Source: Amorphoplanes friuliensis DSM 7358 (GTDB lineage: Bacteria > Actinomycetota > Actinomycetes > Mycobacteriales > Micromonosporaceae). From it: a DNA stretch of 64,000 nucleotides. Both the position numbers and the translations under genes were made by a program. The notes under the pieces are model-generated. The model made no database searches. It worked only from the letters and a program-made list of their open reading frames with translations, and was not told the origin of the DNA. This document shows, one piece after another, positions 50,043 through 58,282 of the stretch (position 1 is the first letter of the stretch; each line of letters starts with the position of its first letter). Location of the stretch: the NCBI RefSeq assembly GCF_000494755.1, contig NC_022657.1, forward strand, positions 4,130,001 through 4,194,000, in the 5' to 3' direction.

Positions 50043-50996
50043 ATGCTGAGGAACGTCGCCGTCATCGCCCTGCCCGAGGTGGCCGTCTTCGAGCTCGGCG
50101 TGCTGTGCGAGCTGTTCGGGTACGACCGCACCGCCGAAGGGCTGCCCGGCTACACCTTCTCCGTGTGCAGCGTGGACGGCGCTCCCGTGCGTACCCATGC
50201 GGGTTTTTCGATCACTCCCGACCACGACCTGGCGCCGGCCGCCGAGGCCGACCTGGTCGCGATCGTGCCGAACGACACCGACCGGGAGCCGCCCGAGGCC
50301 GTCCTCGACGTGCTGCGCGCCGCTCACGCCCGGGGCGCCTGGGTGATGAGCGTGTGCACCGGGGCCTTCGTGCTCGGCGCGGCCGGGCTGCTCGACGACC
50401 GGCGCTGCACCACCCACTGGCGGCACACCGAGGCCCTCGCCGCGCGGTTCCCGTCCGCGAAGGTGGACCCGAACGTCCTCTACGTCGCCGACGGCAACAT
50501 CCTCACCAGCGCGGGCACCTCCGCGGCGGTCGACTGCGGACTGCACCTCATCCGTGAGGAGCAGGGCTCGGCCGTCGCCACCATGCTCGCCCGCCGCATG
50601 GTCGTCCCGCCGCACCGTGACGGCGGTCAGGCGCAGTTCATCGAGTCGCCGGTGCAGCCGGTCGAGTGCGAGACGCTGCAACCGCTGCTGACACACGTCC
50701 TGGAGACCCTGGACGAGCCCCACACCGTGGACACCCTGGCCGCGCAGGCGCACATGGCGCCGCGGACGTTCGCCCGCAAGTTCCGGGCCGAGACCGGCGC
50801 CACCCCGCACGACTGGCTCACCGGCCAGCGGGTGCTGCTCGCCCGGCGTCTCCTCGAGGACTCCGACCTGGGCGTCGACACGATCGCCGTCCGTGCCGGC
50901 TTCGGCAGCGCGGCCACCCTCCGGCACCACTTCGGACACCGCCTGAACACGACACCGCAGGCGTACCGGTCGATGTTCAGGACAAGAAGCTCTTGA
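50043..50996 (+). CDS. GlxA/FtrA-family AraC transcriptional regulator with DJ-1/PfpI domain
   Basis: 317 residues from the leaderless ATG at 50043. N-terminal DJ-1/PfpI-like domain (about 1-185) with VAVIALPEVAVFELG and the elbow Cys in SVCTGAFVLGAAGLL. The C-terminal AraC double HTH (about 215-315) has VDTLAAQAHMAPRTFARKFRA and DTIAVRAGFGSAATLRHHF. Related proteins regulate catabolic or stress genes after sensing a small ligand. The 3' end overlaps the convergent membrane-protein gene by 20 bp. Targets unknown. Confidence 0.9.
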   Translation: MLRNVAVIALPEVAVFELGVLCELFGYDRTAEGLPGYTFSVCSVDGAPVRTHAGFSITPDHDLAPAAEADLVAIVPNDTDREPPEAVLDVLRAAHARGAWVMSVCTGAFVLGAAGLLDDRRCTTHWRHTEALAARFPSAKVDPNVLYVADGNILTSAGTSAAVDCGLHLIREEQGSAVATMLARRMVVPPHRDGGQAQFIESPVQPVECETLQPLLTHVLETLDEPHTVDTLAAQAHMAPRTFARKFRAETGATPHDWLTGQRVLLARRLLEDSDLGVDTIAVRAGFGSAATLRHHFGHRLNTTPQAYRSMFRTRSS

Positions 50997-51390
50997 CCCG
51001 CCGCCTGCGGGTCGACCACAGGAAGTGGGCGGCGAGCCCGAGCAGGCCCAGCGATCCACCGATGATCAGCTCGGCCTTCGGGGTGCCCTTGTGCACGATC
51101 GGCAGCGCGCAGTAGGGCGCGGTGTACTCGACCGCGAGCACGGTCCCCACCGGCGGCCAGTCGCCGTCGAAGTCGTCCCGCCAGATGCTGCACAGCAGCG
51201 TGGTCCGCGGATCCGACACGCGCAGCACCACGTTCGCGTCGTCGCCGAAACCGCGGTGCTCGATCACCTCGGCATCGATCAGCGGGCCGTCGGCCACCAC
51301 CTCGTCCTGGCCGTCACCGGTGATGCCGAACACCAGGCCGAGCACGGAGAGCAGCGCGACGACGAAGATCGTGAGCGCCCTGCCGCTCAT
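50977..51390 (-). CDS. two-TM membrane protein with a small extracellular beta domain
   Basis: 137 residues from the ATG at 51390 in an ATGA overlap with the phosphoesterase gene. Helices at about 5-25 (LTIFVVALLSVLGLVFGI) and 105-125 (IIGGSLGLLGLAAHFLW) flank a beta-rich loop (DANVVLRVSDPRT, VGTVLAVEYTAPYCALP). A layout like DUF3592 proteins; no function known. The tail RRRRVKSF is cytoplasmic. Confidence 0.65.
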   Translation of the reverse strand: MSGRALTIFVVALLSVLGLVFGITGDGQDEVVADGPLIDAEVIEHRGFGDDANVVLRVSDPRTTLLCSIWRDDFDGDWPPVGTVLAVEYTAPYCALPIVHKGTPKAELIIGGSLGLLGLAAHFLWSTRRRRVKSFLS

Positions 51391-52208
51391 CCGAGGATCC
51401 GCTTCGGGAGCGCGGGCGCCTCGGGCCGTTTGCCCCACTCGCGCGGGTAACCGAGCGAGACCTCCTCGAAGCGCACACCGTCCTGCCAGGTCGTCCGCGG
51501 TATGTGCAGGTGCCCGTAGACCGCGGCCGTCGCCCGGAAACGCCGGTGCCAGTCGGCGGTGAGCTCGGTGCCGCACCACTGCGCGAACTCGGGGTACCAC
51601 AGCACCTCGGTCGGGTGCCGGTGCAACGGCCAGTGCGTCACCAGCACGGTCGGCAGCGCCGGGTCGATCGCGGCCAGGCGCCGCTCGGTCTGCGCGACGC
51701 GGTCCCGGCACCAGGACTCCCGATCCGGGTACGGGTCCGGATGCAGCAACTGCTCGTCGGTGCAGACCACACCCGTCCTGTACGCGTACGCGAGGGACTC
51801 CTCCTTGGTGGTGGTCCCCGGCGCCCGGAACGAGTAGTCGTAGAGCAGGAACAGGGGTGCGACGACCACCGGCCCGTCCTCACCGGGCCAGACCGCAAAG
51901 GGGTCCTCGGGCGTCAGCACGTCGATCTCCCGGCACATGGCGACGAGCCGCTCGTAGCGCTCGACACCCCTCAGCTGCACCGGGTCCTTGGCGTGCGTCC
52001 ACAACTCGTGATTGCCCGGCGCCCAGATCACCTTGGCGAACCGCGACCGCAGCAACCGCAGGGTCGCCTCGACCGACGAGAACAGCTCCGCCACGTCCCC
52101 GGCCACGATCAGCCAGTCGTCCGGCGACGACGGGCGCAACCCCTCGACGATCCGGCGGTTCTCGGCGTAGGAGACGTGCAGATCGCTGACGGCACACAGA
52201 GTCGGCAT
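51387..52208 (-). CDS. calcineurin-like metallophosphoesterase
   Basis: 273 residues. Metal ligands in AVSDLHVSY, IVAGDVAE, APGNHELW, VTHWPLHRHP and VYGHLHIP. The long insert with Trp/Tyr residues between motifs (EDPFAVWPGEDGP, YDYSFRAPG) distinguishes this actinobacterial subgroup, seen from memory beside phosphopantetheinyl transferase genes, though none is here. Cytoplasmic; the substrate is unknown. Coupled to the downstream membrane-protein gene. Confidence 0.85.
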   Translation of the reverse strand: MPTLCAVSDLHVSYAENRRIVEGLRPSSPDDWLIVAGDVAELFSSVEATLRLLRSRFAKVIWAPGNHELWTHAKDPVQLRGVERYERLVAMCREIDVLTPEDPFAVWPGEDGPVVVAPLFLLYDYSFRAPGTTTKEESLAYAYRTGVVCTDEQLLHPDPYPDRESWCRDRVAQTERRLAAIDPALPTVLVTHWPLHRHPTEVLWYPEFAQWCGTELTADWHRRFRATAAVYGHLHIPRTTWQDGVRFEEVSLGYPREWGKRPEAPALPKRILG

Positions 52209-52286
52209 CGACCGTGATCATGCCAGGCCCCGGCAAAAACCGGTGTCGCCCCCACCCCTCGGACACCTATCGTTCCGGTACGCCCC

Positions 52287-52370
52287 GCGGGCGCGCCGAA
52301 GCTGGAGAGTCGGAGCCGGCTGTAACCCGGTTGCCCTAGCGCTGAGCAGGTTCGAATCCTGCCGCCCGCA
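52287..52370 (+). tRNA. tRNA-Tyr-like gene (anticodon GTA), class II
   Basis: 84 nt: acceptor GCGGGCG/CGCCCGC perfectly paired, D-stem CCGA/TCGG, anticodon stem GCCGG/CCGGT with loop CTGTAAC (U33, anticodon GTA), a 14-nt variable arm as expected for bacterial tRNA-Tyr, and T-arm GCAGG-TTCGAAT-CCTGC. Position 8 is C rather than U, and CACC rather than CCA follows A73, so it departs from the standard gene. Confidence 0.65.
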
Positions 52371-52426
52371 CACCTTCGCCAGGACACCCGGCCGGTAGAA
52401 TCCGCCGGTCGGAAGGTGGGGATCAA

Positions 52427-52735
52427 GTGACGGATGACCCGACGCGGTCGTTGCGGTGGTTCGGCGGGCTCGCCGTGCTGGTGTTCGGCATCGGGCCGGC
52501 GGTGATGCTCAGCCTGCTCGTCGCCCAGGGGCGGACGCCGGGGTCGGTCGGCATCCTGCTGATCTTCGCGATCCCGCTGGTGCTGCTCGCCCTGGTCATC
52601 GGGGTGCTCGGCATGCGGGGCGGCCCCGACCTCGAGCTGACCAGCCGCCGCATGCACCTGTCCATGGCGCTGGTCGCCGGGGCCGACGTGCTCATGCTCG
52701 GAGGGAACGCCATCATCCGCATGATCGCGACCTGA
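52427..52735 (+). CDS. small membrane protein, about three TM helices
   Basis: 102 residues from a GTG with GGAAGG at 52411-52416; TAGAAT at 52396-52401 is a good -10 box. Hydrophobic segments at about 12-32, 42-62 and 76-96. A short Asp/Arg-containing N-terminus and polar loops (GMRGGPDLELTSRRM). No recognised family. Confidence 0.6.
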   Translation: MTDDPTRSLRWFGGLAVLVFGIGPAVMLSLLVAQGRTPGSVGILLIFAIPLVLLALVIGVLGMRGGPDLELTSRRMHLSMALVAGADVLMLGGNAIIRMIAT

Positions 52736-52837
52736 GCCTGGAGCACTGTCCAAAAAAGAATCTTGTGCGTCGATGTCACGCCGAAGGGCTTCCCGAGACC
52801 TATCTAGGTGGGAGTTCAACGGCGAACGGAGACATCG

Positions 52838-53462
52838 GTGGTCGACGCGGACGACGTGGGCAGCTCGACGGCGCCCGCACCACCTCCGGCGGCGATCCCG
52901 AACCCGCCGCCGGCCGCACAGATCGAGGAGTTCTTCCGGACAGATCGAGGAGTTCTTCCGGCGTTACTGGGAGGGCCTCGTGCGCAGTCTGCTGCGCGAG
53001 GGCGCCAACCGCTGGGAGGCCCAGGACGCCGTTGCCGAGGCGATCCGTGAAGCGCTGCGCCGCTGGTCGGAGCTGACACACCCGGTTGCCTGGGTGCGGA
53101 CCGCCGCCCGGTCGCACTGGCTCAAGCAGCGGCGCAGCGCCGGGCACGGCGAGCTCGAGGTGCTGGTCGCCGACGTCGCCGAGCTGGGGGAGGGGCGCAC
53201 CGACCCCGATCTGGTCGCGTACGAGCTGGAGGAGTGGTTCGCCGGTGTGCTGGCGCAGCTGCCACCGGCCCGGCGGGAGGCCCTGGAGCTGTCCGCCCAG
53301 GGTTTGACCCCGACCGAGATCGCCGAGCTGGTGGGCAAGACCCCCGAGGCCGTCCGGACGGCGCTGAAACTGGGCCGCCGGCAGGCGGTCGCGATCTGGC
53401 AGCAGGTGCCGGGGCAGCGCACGCCGCGCCCGGCCGGCGAGACCGAGGGAGGCGAGCGCTGA
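52838..53462 (+). pseudogene. sigma-70/ECF-like gene disrupted by a 22-bp tandem duplication
   Basis: The natural start is the GTG at 52838 with CGGAGA at 52827-52832, giving VVDADDVGSSTAPAPPPAA...QIEEFFR. The frame then breaks because 22 bp are duplicated at 52918-52961; removing one copy joins it to FFRRYWEGLVRSLLREGANRW, AQDAVAEAIREALRRW (region 2-like), LPPARREALELSAQGLT and IAELVGKTPEAVRTALKLGR (region 4). The core can still be read from an ATG at 52773 with an unrelated Arg-rich N-terminus. The stop overlaps the ATG of the GGDEF-EAL gene (TGATG). Confidence 0.75.
52918..52961 (+). repeat. perfect 22-bp tandem duplication inside the sigma-like gene
   Basis: Copies at 52918-52939 and 52940-52961 are identical (each begins ACAGATCGAGG and ends TTCTTCCGG). 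22 is not a multiple of three, so each gain or loss shifts the reading frame. Confidence 0.97.
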
Positions 53463-55522
53463 TGGCCGCACCGGACGACGACGACTCCGTGCTCACCCAT
53501 GCCATGATGATCGCCGCGCTCAACCAGATCCTCTGGGAGTGCGGGTACGACCCGGTGCCCGAGGACGAGCACGTCCCGGGGGTCTCGGAGAGCGCCGACC
53601 GGCTGATCGAGGACGCCCGGCAGCGGGCCGACGGGATCGTCGCCGCGGCCCTGGAGACCGCCGTGCAGTACACCGACGCTGCCCTCGACCAGGCGGCCCG
53701 CACGGTGATCAGCGCCCGGCGCACCCTCGCGCATCTCCCGGCCTCCGCCGTGCCGGTCGAGCTCGCCCCGATGCCGGCCTCCGCGGCCGCCGGCACGACC
53801 GTCGGCGCTGCCTGGCTCGCCGCGGCCAAGGCCGCCGGCGTCTACCTCCCCATCTCCGAGCAGGTCGCCGCGCAGACCCTCGACGTGTACGCGGGGTGTC
53901 TCTACGACGCCGCCCACGCGAGCCCGCCCGACCTCGACGCGGCGTACCGGGTGGGGGTGGAGATCGTCGCCCTCGGGATCTGCCGGCACGAGGCCCTGCC
54001 CGCCACGATGGGTCTGGTCCTCGACCACGTCAGCGACGCCGAGATCATCCGCCACCCGGCCCGGCAGGTCGCCGGGGCGTTCGCGGCCGGGTTCGCCGCC
54101 GCCCTGCAGGCCCGCACGCTGGCCCAGCAGGAGTCGTTGCACCGGGCCACCCAGCGCGCGGCCCGGGAGTTCCAGCTGGCCCTGCAGAACAGCGAGGCCC
54201 GCTACCGCCGGCTCGCCTACTTCGACCCGGTCACCGGCCTGGCCAACAAGGCCCGCCTGGTGCAGCGGCTCAAGCAGTCCGCCAACGGCGACGACCCCGC
54301 CCGGCACGTCGGCCTGTGCCTGATCGACCTCGGTGGCCACGCGGCCGTCTGCGAACAGTTCGGCGCCGACGCCGGCGACCACGTCCTGACCGAGGTCGCC
54401 CGGCGTCTCCAGCAGCTCTCCCGCCACCCCGACTACCTGCTCGCCCGGCACAGCGGCCACACCTTCGCGATCCTCGTGCAGGACAGCGCCGGGCTGGCCC
54501 ACCTGGCCGAGCTGGCCGAGCGGATCACCACCGCCCTGGCCGAGCCGACCTCGCTGCCGGGCACCGGCCTCACCGCGCCGCTGCAGGCCGCCGTCGGTGT
54601 CGTCGACGTGGCCACCGGAGGCCTCGACGTCTCCCGGGTGCTCGTCGACGCCGAGATCGCCCTGCGGCAGGCCCGGGCCGGCACCACCGGCTGGGCCACC
54701 TACGACCCGCAGCCCGCTGCCCCCGGCCGGGCCCGGTCGGCGACCAGCGTGTCCGGCCTGGTCACCGGCCCGCCGTCCTACCAGCCGATCGTCAAGCTCA
54801 GCAGCGGCCGGGTCGCGGGCCTGCACACCCGGATGGCCTGGCGGCACCCGCACCTGGGCACCCTCGACCTCACCCGGATCGGTCAGCTCACCGGCGACCG
54901 CGACACCACCACCCGGCTCGCCGGCAGCCTCCTGCGGCAGGCCTGCCGCCAGGCGATGAACTGGGACGGCAGCAAGAAGGGCCCGTTCGTCGGCCTCGAC
55001 CTGCCCGTGCACCAGATCGGCTATCCCGACATCGTCGAGCTGGTCCGCGAGGCCCTGACCGGCAGCGGCCTGCCGGCCAAACGCCTGCACCTGCACCTGT
55101 CCGGCGTGGATGCCGTCCCGGCCGGCGCACACAGCCACACCGTGCTGACCGCGCTCGCCGCGTTGGGCGTCCGCATCGTCCTCGATGATTTCGGTACGGG
55201 CTACAGCAGCCTCGCCTACCTCCGCGACCTGCCGGTGCACGGCCTGCGCACGCCGGCCTCGCTGCTGCACGTGACGCAGAGCGGGCTCGACGCCGACCGT
55301 GAGCTGCTGACCGGCATGACCCGCGTCGCACACGCACTGGGCCTCACCCTCACCGTGCACGGCGTCGACGACGACCAGAGCGCGGCCGTCATCGCCGGCA
55401 CCGGCTGCGACGGCGCCCAGGGTCTCCAGTTCGGGCTACCCAGCACACCGCACCAGGTCCCGGCGCTGCTCCGCCGGCCGGCCACGCTCAGCGCCGTCCC
55501 TGACCGATTGGTGGCTTCGTGA
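53462..55522 (+). CDS. GGDEF-EAL tandem protein with both active sites degenerate
   Basis: 686 residues from the ATG at 53462. An N-terminal helical region (1-230, no known domain) precedes the GGDEF domain (about 245-405: FDPVTGLANKARL; the GGDEF position reads SGHTF) and the EAL domain (about 430-680: YQPIVKLSSGRVAGLHTRM in place of EAL, but LDDFGTGYSSLAYLRDLP kept). Missing catalytic residues in both predict no turnover, so it is more likely a c-di-GMP or GTP sensor. It is coupled to a sigma-like gene before it and a methyltransferase after it. A regulator of that sigma factor is an attractive but unproven reading. Confidence 0.82.
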   Translation: MAAPDDDDSVLTHAMMIAALNQILWECGYDPVPEDEHVPGVSESADRLIEDARQRADGIVAAALETAVQYTDAALDQAARTVISARRTLAHLPASAVPVELAPMPASAAAGTTVGAAWLAAAKAAGVYLPISEQVAAQTLDVYAGCLYDAAHASPPDLDAAYRVGVEIVALGICRHEALPATMGLVLDHVSDAEIIRHPARQVAGAFAAGFAAALQARTLAQQESLHRATQRAAREFQLALQNSEARYRRLAYFDPVTGLANKARLVQRLKQSANGDDPARHVGLCLIDLGGHAAVCEQFGADAGDHVLTEVARRLQQLSRHPDYLLARHSGHTFAILVQDSAGLAHLAELAERITTALAEPTSLPGTGLTAPLQAAVGVVDVATGGLDVSRVLVDAEIALRQARAGTTGWATYDPQPAAPGRARSATSVSGLVTGPPSYQPIVKLSSGRVAGLHTRMAWRHPHLGTLDLTRIGQLTGDRDTTTRLAGSLLRQACRQAMNWDGSKKGPFVGLDLPVHQIGYPDIVELVREALTGSGLPAKRLHLHLSGVDAVPAGAHSHTVLTALAALGVRIVLDDFGTGYSSLAYLRDLPVHGLRTPASLLHVTQSGLDADRELLTGMTRVAHALGLTLTVHGVDDDQSAAVIAGTGCDGAQGLQFGLPSTPHQVPALLRRPATLSAVPDRLVAS

Positions 55523-56343
55523 CCGACCACAGTGGAGTAAGCTTCCTCGGCATGGGAGACGCCGACGCGGACTTTTCAAGCCGGCCCAGCAGCGCCCGGA
55601 TCTACGACGCCCTGCTCGGCGGCAACCACAACTTCGAGGCCGACCGCGAAGCCGCCAAGCGACTCCTGTCGATGATCCCGGCCGCCGGCGAGATGGCCCG
55701 CGCCAACCGGGCGTTCCTCAACCGCGCCGTGCAGTTCCTCCTCGACGCCGGCGTACGCCAGTTCCTCGACATCGGCAGCGGCATCCCGACCGTGGGCAAC
55801 GTCCACGAGATCGCCCAGCGCCGTGTCCCCGAAGCCCGCGTCGTCTACATCGACATCGACCCGGTCGCGGTCGCCCACGCCGGCGAGATCCTGGCCGACA
55901 ACCCCCGCGCGACGGTCGTCCAGGCCGACATGCGCTTCCCCGAAGCCATCCTCGAGCACCCCGGCGTCCGCCGGCTGATCGACCTGGACCAGCCCGTCGG
56001 CCTGCTCCTGGTGGCGATGCTGCACTTCGTGCCGGAGGACGACGCCTTCGTCGCGGTCGACCGCCTCCGCGAAGCCCTCCCCGCCGGCTCCTACATCGTC
56101 ATCTCCCACGGCGTCTCCGAAACCGCCGCCGACTCCGAACTCGAAGGCATCACGGCCCTCTACCGCCGCACCGACGTCTCAGCCGCCTCGGGCCGCACCC
56201 GCGCCGAGATCATGCGCTTCTTCGGCGACACCGAGCTCGTCCCCCCGGGCCTGGTCTGGGTCCACGAATGGCCCGACGGCCCCCAGGACAAAACCGGCCC
56301 CGCCGACATGGCCGTGGTCGCCGCCATCGGCCGCAAACCCTGA
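55519..56343 (+). CDS. SAM-dependent methyltransferase, DUF574/PF04672 family
   Basis: 274 residues from a GTG overlapping the GGDEF-EAL stop. Family signature SSARIYDALLGGNHNFEADR (about 22-41), SAM site LDIGSGIPTVGN and VVYIDIDPVAVAHA. This family is greatly expanded in actinomycetes and its substrates are mostly unknown. Its place in an operon with a sigma-like and a c-di-GMP-type protein is unusual for the family. Confidence 0.88.
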   Translation: MTDHSGVSFLGMGDADADFSSRPSSARIYDALLGGNHNFEADREAAKRLLSMIPAAGEMARANRAFLNRAVQFLLDAGVRQFLDIGSGIPTVGNVHEIAQRRVPEARVVYIDIDPVAVAHAGEILADNPRATVVQADMRFPEAILEHPGVRRLIDLDQPVGLLLVAMLHFVPEDDAFVAVDRLREALPAGSYIVISHGVSETAADSELEGITALYRRTDVSAASGRTRAEIMRFFGDTELVPPGLVWVHEWPDGPQDKTGPADMAVVAAIGRKP

Positions 56344-56379
56344 AACGACGTCCCGTCCGGCCGGCCGAGGTTCCGTCGA

Positions 56380-56990
56380 GCATGTCGACGAGGTCGCGGG
56401 TGGCTTGGAAGTGGGCGCCCAGTTTGAGGTAGCGGGCCGCTGATCCACGCCGGTGCTCGCGCCCGTCGAAGCCGCGTTCGACCTGGTGCGCCGCTTGTAC
56501 GCGGTCGGGTCGAACGCCGGCGGCCGGCCGCCGTTACGGGTTCTGCGGAGGCGGTCGGCGATCTGGTCGCGAGGCTGCGGGATCGTGCAGGTGATGCGTT
56601 CATCTCGCAACACCTGCCGGATGGCCCGTAACGAAGAGGATCTCCGGTTCGGGAATCCGGACGAACCCCGTGGGTGCCCGGGTCCGGGAGTCGCGACTCG
56701 TAGCTGATGAAGTAGCGGGATCAGCTGTTGGGCGTCGGCGGCTTACCCCGGTGTGATCAGTGAGGCCAGAGACCGGCCTTGGCCGTCGGCCGGGGCGTGC
56801 ATCTTGGTGGTCAGGCCGCCGCAACGCTGGTAGGGCGTTTTCCGCGGCCCGTATTAGATCCCGCCGCGGCGAACCGGTCCGCTCGACCCCGGCAGATCGC
56901 GTTGATCACCTGCCAGTGATCGCGCCACCGTCGGCCCTGGGCCGGCTGAGCCTGCGGCAACGGCGGCGGCACAGCCCATCCTTCAATCGT
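56380..56990 (-). mobile_element. decayed IS5-family transposase remnant
   Basis: On the minus strand, fragments in different frames match IS5-type transposases in order: RWRDHWQVINAIC (from about 56930), a piece like GGLTTKLHALVDG corrupted to RPDHQDARPG (about 56820), and CTIPQPRDQIADRLRRTRNGGRPPAFD followed by YKRRTRSNAA (about 56590-56450). Multiple frameshifts rule out function. Terminal inverted repeats could not be identified. No intact gene lies in this 640-bp stretch. Confidence 0.75.
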
Positions 56991-57210
56991 GAGGGGCGGC
57001 ACATGGTTCGATCAGGTCCCACTCCGTGCCGTGTACTTGCGGATAGCCGAGCAGTTCGGACAGGTCCTGGCGGGCGGTCGGGGACGGGTCCTGGCCGGGC
57101 AACCAGACGGAATCACACTCCGGGCACAGGAGGAACGTGAGGCCGTCGTCCTTCACCCGGTACCACCGCAGCCAGTCCTGGCCGCAGACCGGGCAAGCAA
57201 TTTTCCGCAC
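56983..57210 (-). CDS. small zinc-ribbon protein
   Basis: 75 residues from a GTG with a weak ribosome site. A C4 ribbon: ACPVCGQDWLRWY and LLCPECDSVWLPGQ. Short acidic tail. Small actinobacterial proteins of this type are of unknown function. It lies next to the IS remnant, and its 3' end may have been altered by that insertion. Confidence 0.6.
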   Translation of the reverse strand: MRKIACPVCGQDWLRWYRVKDDGLTFLLCPECDSVWLPGQDPSPTARQDLSELLGYPQVHGTEWDLIEPCAAPHD

Positions 57211-57219
57211 CGAATGCCG

Positions 57220-58254
57220 TTATTCGTTTTCGAGGAGTTCGCGGACGCGGGGGATGACTTCTGTGCCGTACAGGTGGATGGCGGTCATCATCGCCTCGTG
57301 GGGCAGGGTGCCGGCGGAGTATTTGAGGTCGAAGCGTTGCACGTCCAGCACGCTGATCGTGCGGGCGATCTTGCGGGCGACCGTTTCGGGGGATCCGACG
57401 TGCCAGGCGCCTTCGGCGATGTCGGTTTCGAAGCGGTCGCGGGTCAGGGGTGGCCAGCCGCGTTCCGCGCCGATGCGGGTGATGACCGCGCGGGCGTGCG
57501 GCCACAGGGTTTCGACGGCTTCCTCGTCGGTGGCGGCGATGAAGCCCGGTGCGTGGACGGCGATCGGGAGCTGCTCGCGCTCGTACTGGTCCAGGGCGCG
57601 GTGGTAGAGCTCGACGTACGGCGCGAAGCGGGCCGGGTCGCCGCCGATGATGGCCAGGACCAGGGGGAAGCCGTAGCGGGCGGCGCGGACGACCGACTCG
57701 GGGCTGCCGCCGACGCCGATCCAGGTGGGGATGCGGCCGGATGTGGTTTTCGGGTAGACGTGCTGGTCGGTCAGCGGCGGGCGGACGCTGCCCTGCCAGG
57801 TCACCGGGCCCTCGGTCAACAGGGCGGCCATCAGGTCGGCCTTTTCCGCGAAGAGCCGGTCGTAGTCGGCGAGGTCGAAGCCGAAGAGCGGGAACGACTC
57901 GGTGAACGAGCCCCGGCCGAGGGTGATCTCGGCGCGGCCCTGGGACACGGCGTCGAGGGTGGCGAAGCGTTCGAAGACGCGGACGGGGTCGTCGGAGCTG
58001 AGGACGGTGACCGCGGTGCCGAGCCGGATGCGCCGGGTCCGGCTCGCGATCGCGGCCAGCACGATCTCCGGCGCTGACACCGCGTAGTCGTCGCGGTGGT
58101 GCTCGCCGAGCCCGAACGCGTCCACGCCGACCTCGTCGGCCAGCACCGCCTGCTCCACGACGTGCCGGATGACCTGCGCGTACGGCAGGGTCGTCCCGTC
58201 CGGTCCGGCGGTGACGTCGCCGAAGGTGTCGAGTCCGAATTCCACGGGCAGCAT
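57220..58254 (-). CDS. LLM-class flavin-dependent monooxygenase
   Basis: 344 residues, luciferase-like fold: FGLGEHHRDDYAVSAPEIVLAAIA (about 48-71), LGTAVTVLSSDDPVRV, ITLGRGSFTESFPLFG and WIGVGGSPESVVRAA. This pattern marks the FMN-dependent LLM subgroup, unlike the F420 type at 25 kb. Starts just 28 bp before the stop of the AraC-type gene upstream on the same strand, so the two may be co-transcribed. Substrate unknown. Confidence 0.87.
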   Translation of the reverse strand: MLPVEFGLDTFGDVTAGPDGTTLPYAQVIRHVVEQAVLADEVGVDAFGLGEHHRDDYAVSAPEIVLAAIASRTRRIRLGTAVTVLSSDDPVRVFERFATLDAVSQGRAEITLGRGSFTESFPLFGFDLADYDRLFAEKADLMAALLTEGPVTWQGSVRPPLTDQHVYPKTTSGRIPTWIGVGGSPESVVRAARYGFPLVLAIIGGDPARFAPYVELYHRALDQYEREQLPIAVHAPGFIAATDEEAVETLWPHARAVITRIGAERGWPPLTRDRFETDIAEGAWHVGSPETVARKIARTISVLDVQRFDLKYSAGTLPHEAMMTAIHLYGTEVIPRVRELLENE

Positions 58255-58282
58255 GTCTTGATCATGCCGCAGGAGCCGGGGG

